Positions 1 to 5,874 of a DNA stretch of 9,076 bases are shown piece after piece. Position 1 is the stretch's first letter; each line of letters starts with the position of its first letter. Source of the DNA: an uncultured Lachnospiraceae bacterium (GTDB lineage: Bacteria > Bacillota > Clostridia > Lachnospirales > Lachnospiraceae). The position numbers were made by a program, and so were the translations under genes. The stretch is from positions 1-9,076 of the forward strand of contig CADCPP010000157.1 in the NCBI GenBank assembly GCA_902803355.1, written 5' to 3'. Below the pieces are notes generated by a model that did no database searches, had not been told where the DNA came from, and was given only the letters and a program-made list of their open reading frames with translations.

Positions 1-305
1 AAAAGGTTGATGGTGTTTGCCGGCTGTGCCTGCTGCTGAGCCTGCTGCGCGGACGCACCGCCAAGAAGAGAGGCCAGAAGATTGGCATTCCCGGCAGAGG
101 CTGCCTGCTGCGGCTGAGCGGCGCTGCCGCCTCCCAGCAGGTTAACAAGAAGATTGGCACCGGCGGCACTGTTGTTCTGCTGAGGAGTCTGCTGCGTGGA
201 CGCGGCGCCCATCAGGGAGGTCAGCAGATTCAGCGTACCCGCAGTATTGTTCTGCTGCGTGGTCTGTGTCTGGGCGCCCCCGCCAAGCAGCATGCCGAGC
301 AGGCT
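1..305 (-). repeat. Tandem 72-75 bp coding repeat (24-25 residue units)
   Basis: Within the DUF937-type gene, four full units and the start of a fifth begin at 305, 230, 155, 83 and 8 on the minus strand, giving periods of 75, 75, 72 and 75 bases. Each unit has a hydrophobic core (SLLGMLLGG, NLLTSLMG, NLLVNLLGG, NLLASLLGG) followed by a spacer rich in Gln, Asn, Ala and Thr, typically with QQ pairs. The array continues beyond the window. The multiple-of-three periods and kept core suggest selection on the protein, not a DNA-level element. Confidence 0.85.
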
Positions 306-659
306 GCTCAGTCCGGTATTCGAAGAAGCGTTGGCGCTCGTTCCCAGCATGGAGGAGAGCAGCAGCGGAGCGATGATGCTTAAAATGGAACTTGTCTTTT
401 TATTGGACACGCCGCTGTTTTGGGAGATGAGCGAAGTGGCGCCGGAACCGAGCAGGGTGCCCAGAATGCTGCGGTTTGTTCCGCTCGCGGCGGCTCTGGT
501 CAGTTTTTTCTCTTCCGCCTGTGCGCCGTATTCTTCAAAGAGCGGAACGGCGGCATTGACCACGCGGCTTACCTCATCGGCAGACGCGCCGGATTCCTTG
601 CTGATCTCGGCGACGTTCTTATCGGTCAGCAGTTCATTTAAAAGAGCAGAATAATCCAT
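1..659 (-). CDS. DUF937 family protein with C-terminal tandem repeats (3' end outside window)
   Basis: Reading the minus strand from the ATG at 659 gives an open frame with no stop to the window edge, 219 visible residues. An AAGGAG ribosome binding site at 672-667 sits 7 bases before the ATG and fixes the start. Residues 1-106 match the DUF937 pattern as I know it: two related helical units, each with a Gly-Ala/Val-Ser turn (ISKESGAS at 19-26, ISQNSGVS at 78-85) followed by a hydrophobic helix ending near a Pro-Leu pair (PLF at 39-41, PLLLSSMLG at 98-106). DUF937 has no established biochemical role. From residue 119 on, the protein is a Gln/Asn/Ala/Gly-rich repeat array with an NLLxxLLGG core. 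There is no signal peptide, so a cytoplasmic place is likely. It is transcribed divergently from the gene at 854. The C-terminus and total length are unknown. I am confident in the gene and fairly confident in the family. Confidence 0.85.
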   Translation of the reverse strand, partial: MDYSALLNELLTDKNVAEISKESGASADEVSRVVNAAVPLFEEYGAQAEEKKLTRAAASGTNRSILGTLLGSGATSLISQNSGVSNKKTSSILSIIAPLLLSSMLGTSANASSNTGLSSLLGMLLGGGAQTQTTQQNNTAGTLNLLTSLMGAASTQQTPQQNNSAAGANLLVNLLGGGSAAQPQQAASAGNANLLASLLGGASAQQAQQQAQPANTINL

Positions 660-666
660 GATTGAT

Positions 667-672
667 CTCCTT
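667..672 (-). promoter_or_regulatory. Ribosome binding site of the DUF937-type gene
   Basis: On the minus strand AAGGAG lies 7 bases before the ATG at 659. It decides the start of a gene whose 3' end is not in the window. Confidence 0.8.
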
Positions 673-682
673 GTCGTGATCA

Positions 683-704
683 GGCAGGCTTCAGGCGGCC
701 TGCC
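683..704 (-). promoter_or_regulatory. Inverted repeat in the leader of the DUF937-type gene
   Basis: GGCAGGC (683-689) and GCCTGCC (698-704) form a perfect 7 bp GC-rich inverted repeat with an 8 base loop. It lies between the minus-strand -10 box (724-719) and the ribosome binding site (672-667), so it would be transcribed as a 5' leader hairpin or could be an operator. No poly-T run follows, so it is not a classical terminator. Function is inferred only from position. Confidence 0.45.
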
Positions 705-718
705 GTACTTTCCACTAT

Positions 719-748
719 ATTATGCGCCTTCCTGCAGAAAAAAGTCAA
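719..748 (-). promoter_or_regulatory. Sigma-A-type promoter for the DUF937-type gene
   Basis: On the minus strand, TTGACT (748-743) and CATAAT (724-719) are separated by 18 bases; each matches the consensus at five of six positions. Transcription would start near 712, leaving a leader of about 50 bases before the ATG at 659. Confidence 0.65.
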
Positions 749-767
749 CATCTGGTGTAAAATTTCA

Positions 768-796
768 TTGAATTCTCATAGTCTTTGGATTATAAT
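768..796 (+). promoter_or_regulatory. Sigma-A-type promoter for the membrane protein gene at 854
   Basis: TTGAAT (768-773) and a perfect TATAAT (791-796) are separated by exactly 17 bases. The predicted start near 803 leaves a leader of about 50 bases. The promoter lies back to back with the minus-strand promoter, the two -35 boxes being 19 bases apart, so one regulator or local supercoiling could affect both. Confidence 0.8.
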
Positions 797-853
797 CCCT
801 GTGAATGGGCTTTTCCGTTCGTATCATGAACAGGTCAAGATAGGAGTAATATC

Positions 854-1705
854 ATGGCAGAAGAAGTCAAAAAGAAAAAAGTTGTGAAAGCTTCTGAAGG
901 AGCGCCGGAAGAAGCCAAAAAAACTGTGAAAAAGGCCGAGGAAAAAACGGAAGAGGTAAAGGCGGAAGCGAAAAAGGCTGCGAAGAAGGTCGAGAAGGCC
1001 GACGAAGAAGCCGCAACCGTGACCGGCAAAAAGAAAACGGAAGAAGCCAAACCCGTGGGCAACGCCAAGGGACTGCGCATCGGCGCGGTATGCCTTTGGG
1101 TAGCTGCCATCGCATTCGAACTCGTTGCCGTGTTCACGCTGTTCGGCAAGATCAACATCACCTTTATGAACACCCTGACCTGGATCATCATCCTGATCGT
1201 TCTGGATCTGATCTGCGTGGTCATCGGTTCGCAGCTGTGGAAGAAAGCCAATCATATCGATCCGGCCTCCAAGAAGAACAAGACCAAATTCTGGCTGTGG
1301 AACAACATGGGCCTGATCGTGGCGATCTTCGCCTTCGTCCCGCTCATCATCCTGCTGCTCACCAATAAGAACCTGGACAAGAAGACCCGGACCATCGCGG
1401 TCATTGCGGCCTGCGCGGCGCTTCTGATCGGCGGCGCAGCCAGCATCGATTACAACCCGGTCTCCCAGGAGGAAATGCAGGCCGCCGAAGCCAATATCAC
1501 CGGCCAGGTCGTCTGGACCAAATACGGCAAGGTCTACCACATCTATATTGATGATGAGACCTGGTGCCAGCACCTGAACAACTCCGATACCGTCAAGGTC
1601 GGCACCGTCGATGAAGCCATCGCGGCCGGCAAGACCCGCCTGTGCAAGACCTGCGCCCACAACCATAATCTGGAAGGCATAGAAGACCTTGCGTTAAGCG
1701 ACTGA
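854..1705 (+). CDS. Membrane protein with Lys/Glu/Ala-rich N-terminal arm, four TM helices and C-terminal Cys/His domain
   Basis: The 283-residue frame starts at an ATG 7 bases after AGGAG (842-846). Residues 1-70 are almost entirely Lys, Glu, Ala and Val in a helix-like pattern resembling histone H1-like tails or coiled coils; this arm is very basic and probably cytoplasmic. Four hydrophobic segments follow at about 74-97, 106-127, 150-170 and 180-198. The tail (199-283) is soluble and has a WTKYGKVYH stretch (221-229), then W237, C238, H240, L241, and a CKTCAHNH cluster with C264, C267, H269 and H271. This layout recalls small metal-binding domains of the Ada/ComEC-tail kind, where a YH...C..L segment precedes a C-terminal CxxC, but I cannot name a family with certainty. 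The gene has its own promoter and terminator, so it is monocistronic. With four helices both termini should face the same side, which would put the Cys domain in the cytoplasm. Codon use (CTG, ATC, AAG, GGC rich) hints at good expression. No function is assigned. Confidence 0.9.
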   Translation: MAEEVKKKKVVKASEGAPEEAKKTVKKAEEKTEEVKAEAKKAAKKVEKADEEAATVTGKKKTEEAKPVGNAKGLRIGAVCLWVAAIAFELVAVFTLFGKINITFMNTLTWIIILIVLDLICVVIGSQLWKKANHIDPASKKNKTKFWLWNNMGLIVAIFAFVPLIILLLTNKNLDKKTRTIAVIAACAALLIGGAASIDYNPVSQEEMQAAEANITGQVVWTKYGKVYHIYIDDETWCQHLNNSDTVKVGTVDEAIAAGKTRLCKTCAHNHNLEGIEDLALSD

Positions 1706-1726
1706 CGCCTCCGCGTCTGCGGAAAG

Positions 1727-1756
1727 AAAAAGGGCTGCTGCGGCAGTCCTTTTTTT
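1727..1756 (+). terminator. Rho-independent terminator after the membrane protein gene
   Basis: GGGCTGC (1732-1738) pairs with GCAGTCC (1743-1749) with one G-T wobble around a TGCG tetraloop. An A-run before and a seven-T run (1750-1756) after extend the stem and give the U-tract. It ends 22 bases after the stop codon and separates this gene from the transporter operon. Confidence 0.9.
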
Positions 1757-1778
1757 GATCATCAATGATGCTGTTTTC

Positions 1779-1807
1779 TTGTTTTTACCGCAAAAATATG
1801 GTACAAA
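1779..1807 (+). promoter_or_regulatory. Possible promoter of the transporter operon
   Basis: TTGTTT (1779-1784), a 17 base gap and TACAAA (1802-1807) with a TGG just before it (1799-1801) resemble an extended -10 promoter. Both boxes are imperfect (three and four matches), but this AT-rich gap between the terminator and the substrate-binding gene is where a promoter is expected. Confidence 0.4.
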
Positions 1808-1838
1808 GAACAGAGTAATATCATGGCTGTCTTTGCAT

Positions 1839-1857
1839 GGCACCGGTATGCGGTGCC
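1839..1857 (+). promoter_or_regulatory. Leader hairpin just before the ribosome binding site of the substrate-binding gene
   Basis: GGCACCG (1839-1845) and CGGTGCC (1851-1857) form a perfect 7 bp stem with a 5 base GTATG loop. It ends 3 bases before the AAGGAGG ribosome binding site (1861-1867). It could modulate initiation, protect the mRNA 5' end, or act as an operator. No T-run follows, so termination is unlikely. Confidence 0.5.
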
Positions 1858-1874
1858 GGAAAGGAGGAATGGTG

Positions 1875-3809
1875 ATGCGAACAAGATTCTGCGGTCTGCT
1901 GCTTGCCGCTTTGCTGGCTTTGCTTCTTGCTGCCTGCGGCGGGAAAGACCCGGCGCAGACGTCGGAAACAGAGACTGCTTCGGCGGCGCAGGCGGAAACT
2001 TCGTCTGCCGGGATACCGGAACAGCCAAAGATCATCCGCGTGTCCGCGGAGAACTGCCGCACGTTTGATCCCTATGAAGCCAATTCCCCCGAAGAGGCCT
2101 TCAACGAATGGTGCCAGGCAAGGCTCTACCGTTCCTGGACCTTGATCGAAAACGGTACGGATACCCGCTACATGCGGCCGGAGCTTGCGGCTGAGGAGCC
2201 GGTGCAGACGGATGCGGAGGGCTGCGTCTGGCAGATCCGGATCCGCGATGACGCCGCCTTCAGCGACGGCACGGCCATCACGGCGGAGAGCTTTGCCGCG
2301 TCCATGAAGATCTGCTTCGATCCGCTCTTAAAGCACCGCTCCGGCGACAATATGGGGCTTTACATCGCGGTCAAAAATGCCCGCGCATACTATACCGGCG
2401 GGGCAGTCTCGTGGGAAGAGGTCGGGATCAAAGCGCTTCCCGGCAACCTTCTGGAGATCACTACCGAAGCGCCGGTCACGGCGGACCTTGTCATGAAGGC
2501 CTTCTCCGAATATGGCAGCGTGCCGGTGGATCCGGAGCTGTATGCCGCCTGCATGAGCGCGGACGGCACCTCCAGCAGCTACGGGACCGATGTGTCAAAG
2601 TGCCGGTACTGCGGTCCGTTTACCGTGAAGGAATGGGTTCGGGATTCCCGCCTCGTCCTGGTCAAGAACCCGAATTACGTGTTTGCGGATGAGATCAGAC
2701 TGGACGGCGCGGAGCTCGTTTACGTGGAGAACGCACAGACCCGCGTGGAGCTGTTTGAAGCCGGCGAGCTGGATGTGGTGAGCATCACGGCACAGGTCGG
2801 TGAGCAGTACATGGACAGCCCGGATTATTTCGCCCGGCCCTGGCGCTATCTTCTGATGATCGAGATCAATGACAACAGCGCGCATTACGTGAAGAATGCG
2901 GAGGATCTGACGGCGCCTCTTCTGGTAAGGCATGAGCCGGATGATCCGAACAACGTGGACATTTACACGGAAAAGGACGGCACAAGGACCTATACGGCCA
3001 AAACGCTGGACAATGCGCAGAGAACAAAGCCGATCCTGTCGAATATGAATTTCAAAAACGCGCTCTGGTATGCGGTGGACCGCGTGACGCTGGCCCGCCG
3101 GGAGGGCGGAATTCCGGCCAATTTCATCGTGCCTTATACCTCCTACTGCGGAGAGTACAGCCCGATCCGCTTCCGCGATACGGAAGAAGCGAAGCGCTAT
3201 CTGGAGAAGATCGAAGATTCGTTTGATCCGGTGAAAGCAAAAGCATATTTTGAGCAGGCTCTTAAGGAAGAGGGCCTGGACCGCGTGGAACTTGCGATCA
3301 CCATCTCTTCGGACAGCGACGAGATGAAGATCTGCGCGCAGTTCCTGAAAGAGGAATTTGCCCGCATCTTTGAGGGAAAACTGGAGCTGAAGATCGAGGA
3401 GATGCCCAGCGCGAGCCGCCTCGCGAAGATGAAGGCCTGGCGGACGGATGTGAATGCCTTTGAACTGGGACTGGCCAACTGGAGCCGCGCGGTGACCGAC
3501 GCAAGCCCCATGAATCAGTTCGACGTGTTTTCCAGCTCCTACTGGACCAAGTGCAACGCGCCGTACCACTGCGAGACTGTGGAAAAGACCATCTGGCTGC
3601 AGGAGACGGATGCTTCCTATAAGACCGACATGAAGAAGAATATCGCGGCGGCGGCTGCGATGGAGGAAGCGGCGCTTTCGGAGCGCATCGTGATCCCGCT
3701 GTATGAGAGGACCATGCAGTCACTGGTGCACGAATGGGTCACCTACGAGTTTAATGACCCGCTCAATGTGCGCTACTGGCTCTGCGATATCGACACTTCC
3801 CTGAAGTAA
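1875..3809 (+). CDS. Family 5 ABC transporter substrate-binding lipoprotein (oligopeptide/OppA type)
   Basis: This is the extracellular binding protein of a peptide or related-solute importer. I choose the ATG at 1875 (644 residues): AAGGAGG at 1861-1867 lies 7 bases upstream, and this start gives a normal lipoprotein signal. ATG 1869 and GTG 1872 are in frame but too close to that site, and the frame extends to 1755 without a good site. Residues 1-20 are a basic then Leu/Ala-rich signal ending in LLLAAC, with C21 the lipidated cysteine, followed by a Gly/Ser/Thr/Ala-rich linker to about residue 50. The SBP_bac_5 hallmark is visible at about 129-150 (FSDGTAITAESF), as is GPFTVKEW (247-254) leading into a KNPNYV segment. 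The length is normal to slightly long for the family. A 41 base gap leads to the permease genes. The ligand cannot be read from the sequence; oligopeptides are the family default. The symbol is left blank for that reason. Confidence 0.9.
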   Translation: MRTRFCGLLLAALLALLLAACGGKDPAQTSETETASAAQAETSSAGIPEQPKIIRVSAENCRTFDPYEANSPEEAFNEWCQARLYRSWTLIENGTDTRYMRPELAAEEPVQTDAEGCVWQIRIRDDAAFSDGTAITAESFAASMKICFDPLLKHRSGDNMGLYIAVKNARAYYTGGAVSWEEVGIKALPGNLLEITTEAPVTADLVMKAFSEYGSVPVDPELYAACMSADGTSSSYGTDVSKCRYCGPFTVKEWVRDSRLVLVKNPNYVFADEIRLDGAELVYVENAQTRVELFEAGELDVVSITAQVGEQYMDSPDYFARPWRYLLMIEINDNSAHYVKNAEDLTAPLLVRHEPDDPNNVDIYTEKDGTRTYTAKTLDNAQRTKPILSNMNFKNALWYAVDRVTLARREGGIPANFIVPYTSYCGEYSPIRFRDTEEAKRYLEKIEDSFDPVKAKAYFEQALKEEGLDRVELAITISSDSDEMKICAQFLKEEFARIFEGKLELKIEEMPSASRLAKMKAWRTDVNAFELGLANWSRAVTDASPMNQFDVFSSSYWTKCNAPYHCETVEKTIWLQETDASYKTDMKKNIAAAAAMEEAALSERIVIPLYERTMQSLVHEWVTYEFNDPLNVRYWLCDIDTSLK

Positions 3810-3815
3810 CGGGAA

Positions 3816-3830
3816 GCGTTGCGTGAACGC
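3816..3830 (+). other. Small intercistronic hairpin between substrate-binding and permease genes
   Basis: GCGTT (3816-3820) and AACGC (3826-3830) can pair around a GCGTG loop, in the 41 base gap after the stop at 3809 and 6 bases before the AAAGGAGG site (3837-3844). Such hairpins often stabilise the upstream part of transporter mRNAs so that more binding protein is made than permease. The stem is only 5 bp, so this is tentative. Confidence 0.3.
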
Positions 3831-3850
3831 GGAAAGAAAGGAGGACCATC

Positions 3851-4807
3851 ATGCTGAGATATGTGTTAAAACGTCTGGGCCTGATGGTCCTCACGCTTTT
3901 TGTGATCATGACGCTCTGCTTCTTCGTGATCCGGCTGATGCCGGGCTCGCCCTTTGACGATCCCGAAAACTCGCCCGCTCTGCAGGCGCTGCTGGAGGAA
4001 AAGCATCATCTGAATGAACCGGTTCCCGTGCAGTATTATTATTTCTGGCGCGATATCGCGGCGGACGGCTACTGGGGTGTATCCCTAAAGATCGAGCCGA
4101 ATGTGCCGGTCTGGCAGGTGCTGAGAGACCGCATTCCGGTCACGCTCAGCCTGAATCTGATGTCACTTCTTATTGCCATCCCCTTTGGGATCCTGGCGGG
4201 GGCCGCCTCCGCGCGCTTCAGAAAGAGGCTGCCGGATCATCTGATCGGCATTCTGACGGTGCTGTTCATTTCGGTGCCGTCCTTCGTGTTCGCCTCAGGC
4301 CTGCAGTATCTTCTGGGATACCGGGGGCCCTTCGCGATCATTTACAACAGCACCGGAACGCCGGGAGAAAAGCTCTTTTCCCTGCTCCTGCCAGTGCTTG
4401 CGCTGTCCTTCTGGCCGGTCGCGACCATCTGCCGCTACCTGCGCGGTGAGCTTCTGGAAAACATGAATGCGGACTATATGCTCCTGGCGCGCGCAAAGGG
4501 ATTAAGCGAGGCGCAGAGCATTTCCCGACACGCCTTCCGCAACTCGATGGTGCCGCTCGTGAACGTGATCGTTCCGCTGATCACGGGCACTCTGACCGGC
4601 TCGCTGGTGGTGGAGAAGATCTTCTCCGTGCCCGGCGTAGGCGGCATCATGACACAGGCGCTTGCGGCCAGGGATTACTGGCTGGTCATGGCGGTGCTGG
4701 TCTTTTATTCGCTGATCAGCCTGGGTACCGTGCTGCTGATGGATCTTCTCTACGGCGTGATCGATCCGCGCATCCGCCTTGCCGGAAAGAGGGAGGTGAC
4801 CGGATGA
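3851..4807 (+). CDS. oppB: OppB/DppB-type ABC transporter permease
   Basis: This is one of the two inner-membrane subunits of the importer. It has 318 residues, typical for OppB/DppB. AAAGGAGG (3837-3844) lies 6 bases before the ATG. The N-terminus YVLKRLGLMVLTLFVIMTL forms the first membrane helix (about 8-28) and is followed by the usual RLMPGSPFDDPE stretch (28-39). An external loop of about 70 residues precedes the transport domain, with helices near 99-120, 130-152, 176-196, 234-252 and 278-304. The cytoplasmic EAA loop that contacts the ATPase is at about 208-232, with the conserved ARAKGL and HAFRNS elements. VEKIFSVPGVGG (254-265) is a typical OppB signature. The last four bases overlap the next start. 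Nothing appears damaged. The name follows the family; the substrate is unproven. Confidence 0.93.
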   Translation: MLRYVLKRLGLMVLTLFVIMTLCFFVIRLMPGSPFDDPENSPALQALLEEKHHLNEPVPVQYYYFWRDIAADGYWGVSLKIEPNVPVWQVLRDRIPVTLSLNLMSLLIAIPFGILAGAASARFRKRLPDHLIGILTVLFISVPSFVFASGLQYLLGYRGPFAIIYNSTGTPGEKLFSLLLPVLALSFWPVATICRYLRGELLENMNADYMLLARAKGLSEAQSISRHAFRNSMVPLVNVIVPLITGTLTGSLVVEKIFSVPGVGGIMTQALAARDYWLVMAVLVFYSLISLGTVLLMDLLYGVIDPRIRLAGKREVTG

Positions 4808-5853
4808 ACGCCCCGCTCTCTCCCCGTCAAAATGTTCTGCGGCGCCTGCGAAAAGACAGGGCTGCCGTCATCGCCTTCTGGATCCTGGTCTTTCTTCTGG
4901 CGATGGCGCTGTTTGCGCCGAACTTTAACGAATACACTTACCGGCAGCAGATGCTGCAGGAGGACTATGTCAATATGCCGCCGCGGGTGCAGGCCTTAAA
5001 GTGGATCCCGCTCTTTAACGGCCGTGCCGTCCTGAAGGCCAGGCCGCTTTCTTCGCTTTCCGATACGGCAAAGTATCCGGAGGGCTGCGTGATCCGCACC
5101 TTTAACGAGCGGACAAACCGCGGCATCACCGTTGTCGATGCGGAGGTGGATTACTACCTGTATAAAGGCGCGGATGAGAGCGTGAATTTCTGGTTCGGGA
5201 CGGATACGCTCGGCCGGGATATCTGGACGAGAGTCTGGCGCGGCACCAGGATCTCGCTGCTCATCGCCTTCGTGTCGGTCCTGCTGGACCTTCTGATCGG
5301 AACGGCCTACGGCGCCGTCTGCGGCTACTACGGCGGAAAACGGGACCTGATCCTGATGCGGATCGCGGAGGTGGTGCAGGCCATCCCGAATGTCGTCCTC
5401 TGCACGCTGATGATCCTTCTGATGGGCGGCGGCACGGGGACCATGATCGTGGCACTGGCCTGCCGCGGCTGGACCGGAACCGCTGGGCTTGTCCGCGCGC
5501 AGTTCCTGCGCTTTAAGAACCGTGAATACGTGCTTGCCGCGAAGGAAATGGGAGCTTCGGATGCAAGACTCATGCGTAGGCATATCCTGCCGAATGCGGC
5601 GGGGCCCATCATCACCCGCACGGTCATGGCGGTGCCCTCCGCGGTCTTTGCGGAAGCGTTTTTAAGCTATATCGGACTGGGGGTGCCGGCACCTGAGCCT
5701 TCCCTCGGCAACCTGCTTGCGGAAGCGCAGTCCGTGCTGGGCCTGTACCCGACGCAGACGCTGTTCCCGGCGCTCATCATCTCGCTGCTCATGATCGCGT
5801 TCCATCTGCTCGCGAACGGGCTGAGGGACGCGCTGGATCCGAACGAATACTGA
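4804..5853 (+). CDS. oppC: OppC/DppC-type ABC transporter permease
   Basis: This is the second permease subunit, 349 residues. Its ATG sits in an ATGA overlap with the oppB stop (4804-4807), and GGGAGG (4791-4796) gives 7 base spacing, so translational coupling is likely. Residues 1-19 are basic, the first helix is at about 20-38, and a long external segment runs to about residue 128. The OppC signature FGTDTLGRDIWTR (131-143) leads into the transport domain, with helices near 151-174, 183-207, 212-229, 268-290 and 318-338. The EAA loop (about 239-264) holds EYVLAAKEMGAS and HILPNA. SYIGLGVPAPEPSLG (288-302) is another family motif. The protein is longer than the roughly 300 residues of E. 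coli OppC, mainly because of the external insert at about 40-128. No oppD or oppF follows; the next gene is a zinc-ribbon protein 21 bases downstream. Confidence 0.93.
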   Translation: MNAPLSPRQNVLRRLRKDRAAVIAFWILVFLLAMALFAPNFNEYTYRQQMLQEDYVNMPPRVQALKWIPLFNGRAVLKARPLSSLSDTAKYPEGCVIRTFNERTNRGITVVDAEVDYYLYKGADESVNFWFGTDTLGRDIWTRVWRGTRISLLIAFVSVLLDLLIGTAYGAVCGYYGGKRDLILMRIAEVVQAIPNVVLCTLMILLMGGGTGTMIVALACRGWTGTAGLVRAQFLRFKNREYVLAAKEMGASDARLMRRHILPNAAGPIITRTVMAVPSAVFAEAFLSYIGLGVPAPEPSLGNLLAEAQSVLGLYPTQTLFPALIISLLMIAFHLLANGLRDALDPNEY

Positions 5854-5874
5854 CATCCTAAAGGAGGTTCCGCG

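Noticed and set aside
196..654. Plus-strand open frame (152 codons) opposite the DUF937-type gene
   Set aside because: The minus strand shows DUF937 features, regular repeats, a promoter and a ribosome binding site; the plus frame shows none.
824..1666. Minus-strand open frame (280 codons) opposite the membrane protein gene
   Set aside because: It is the shadow of the plus-strand gene, with Phe/Leu/Arg-rich sequence opposite the Lys/Glu arm. The plus-strand frame has promoter, ribosome binding site and terminator.
1755..1874. Upstream extension of the substrate-binding frame
   Set aside because: The extension starts inside the preceding terminator, lacks a ribosome binding site and would bury the lipoprotein signal. 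The ATG at 1875 has a well-spaced AAGGAGG.
1823..2068. 81-codon frame beginning in the transporter leader
   Set aside because: It overlaps the binding-protein gene in another frame, has a weak initiation site and no recognisable features.
2595..3569. Minus-strand open frame (324 codons) inside the substrate-binding gene
   Set aside because: It lies wholly opposite a recognised family 5 binding protein and has no motifs or initiation signals of its own.
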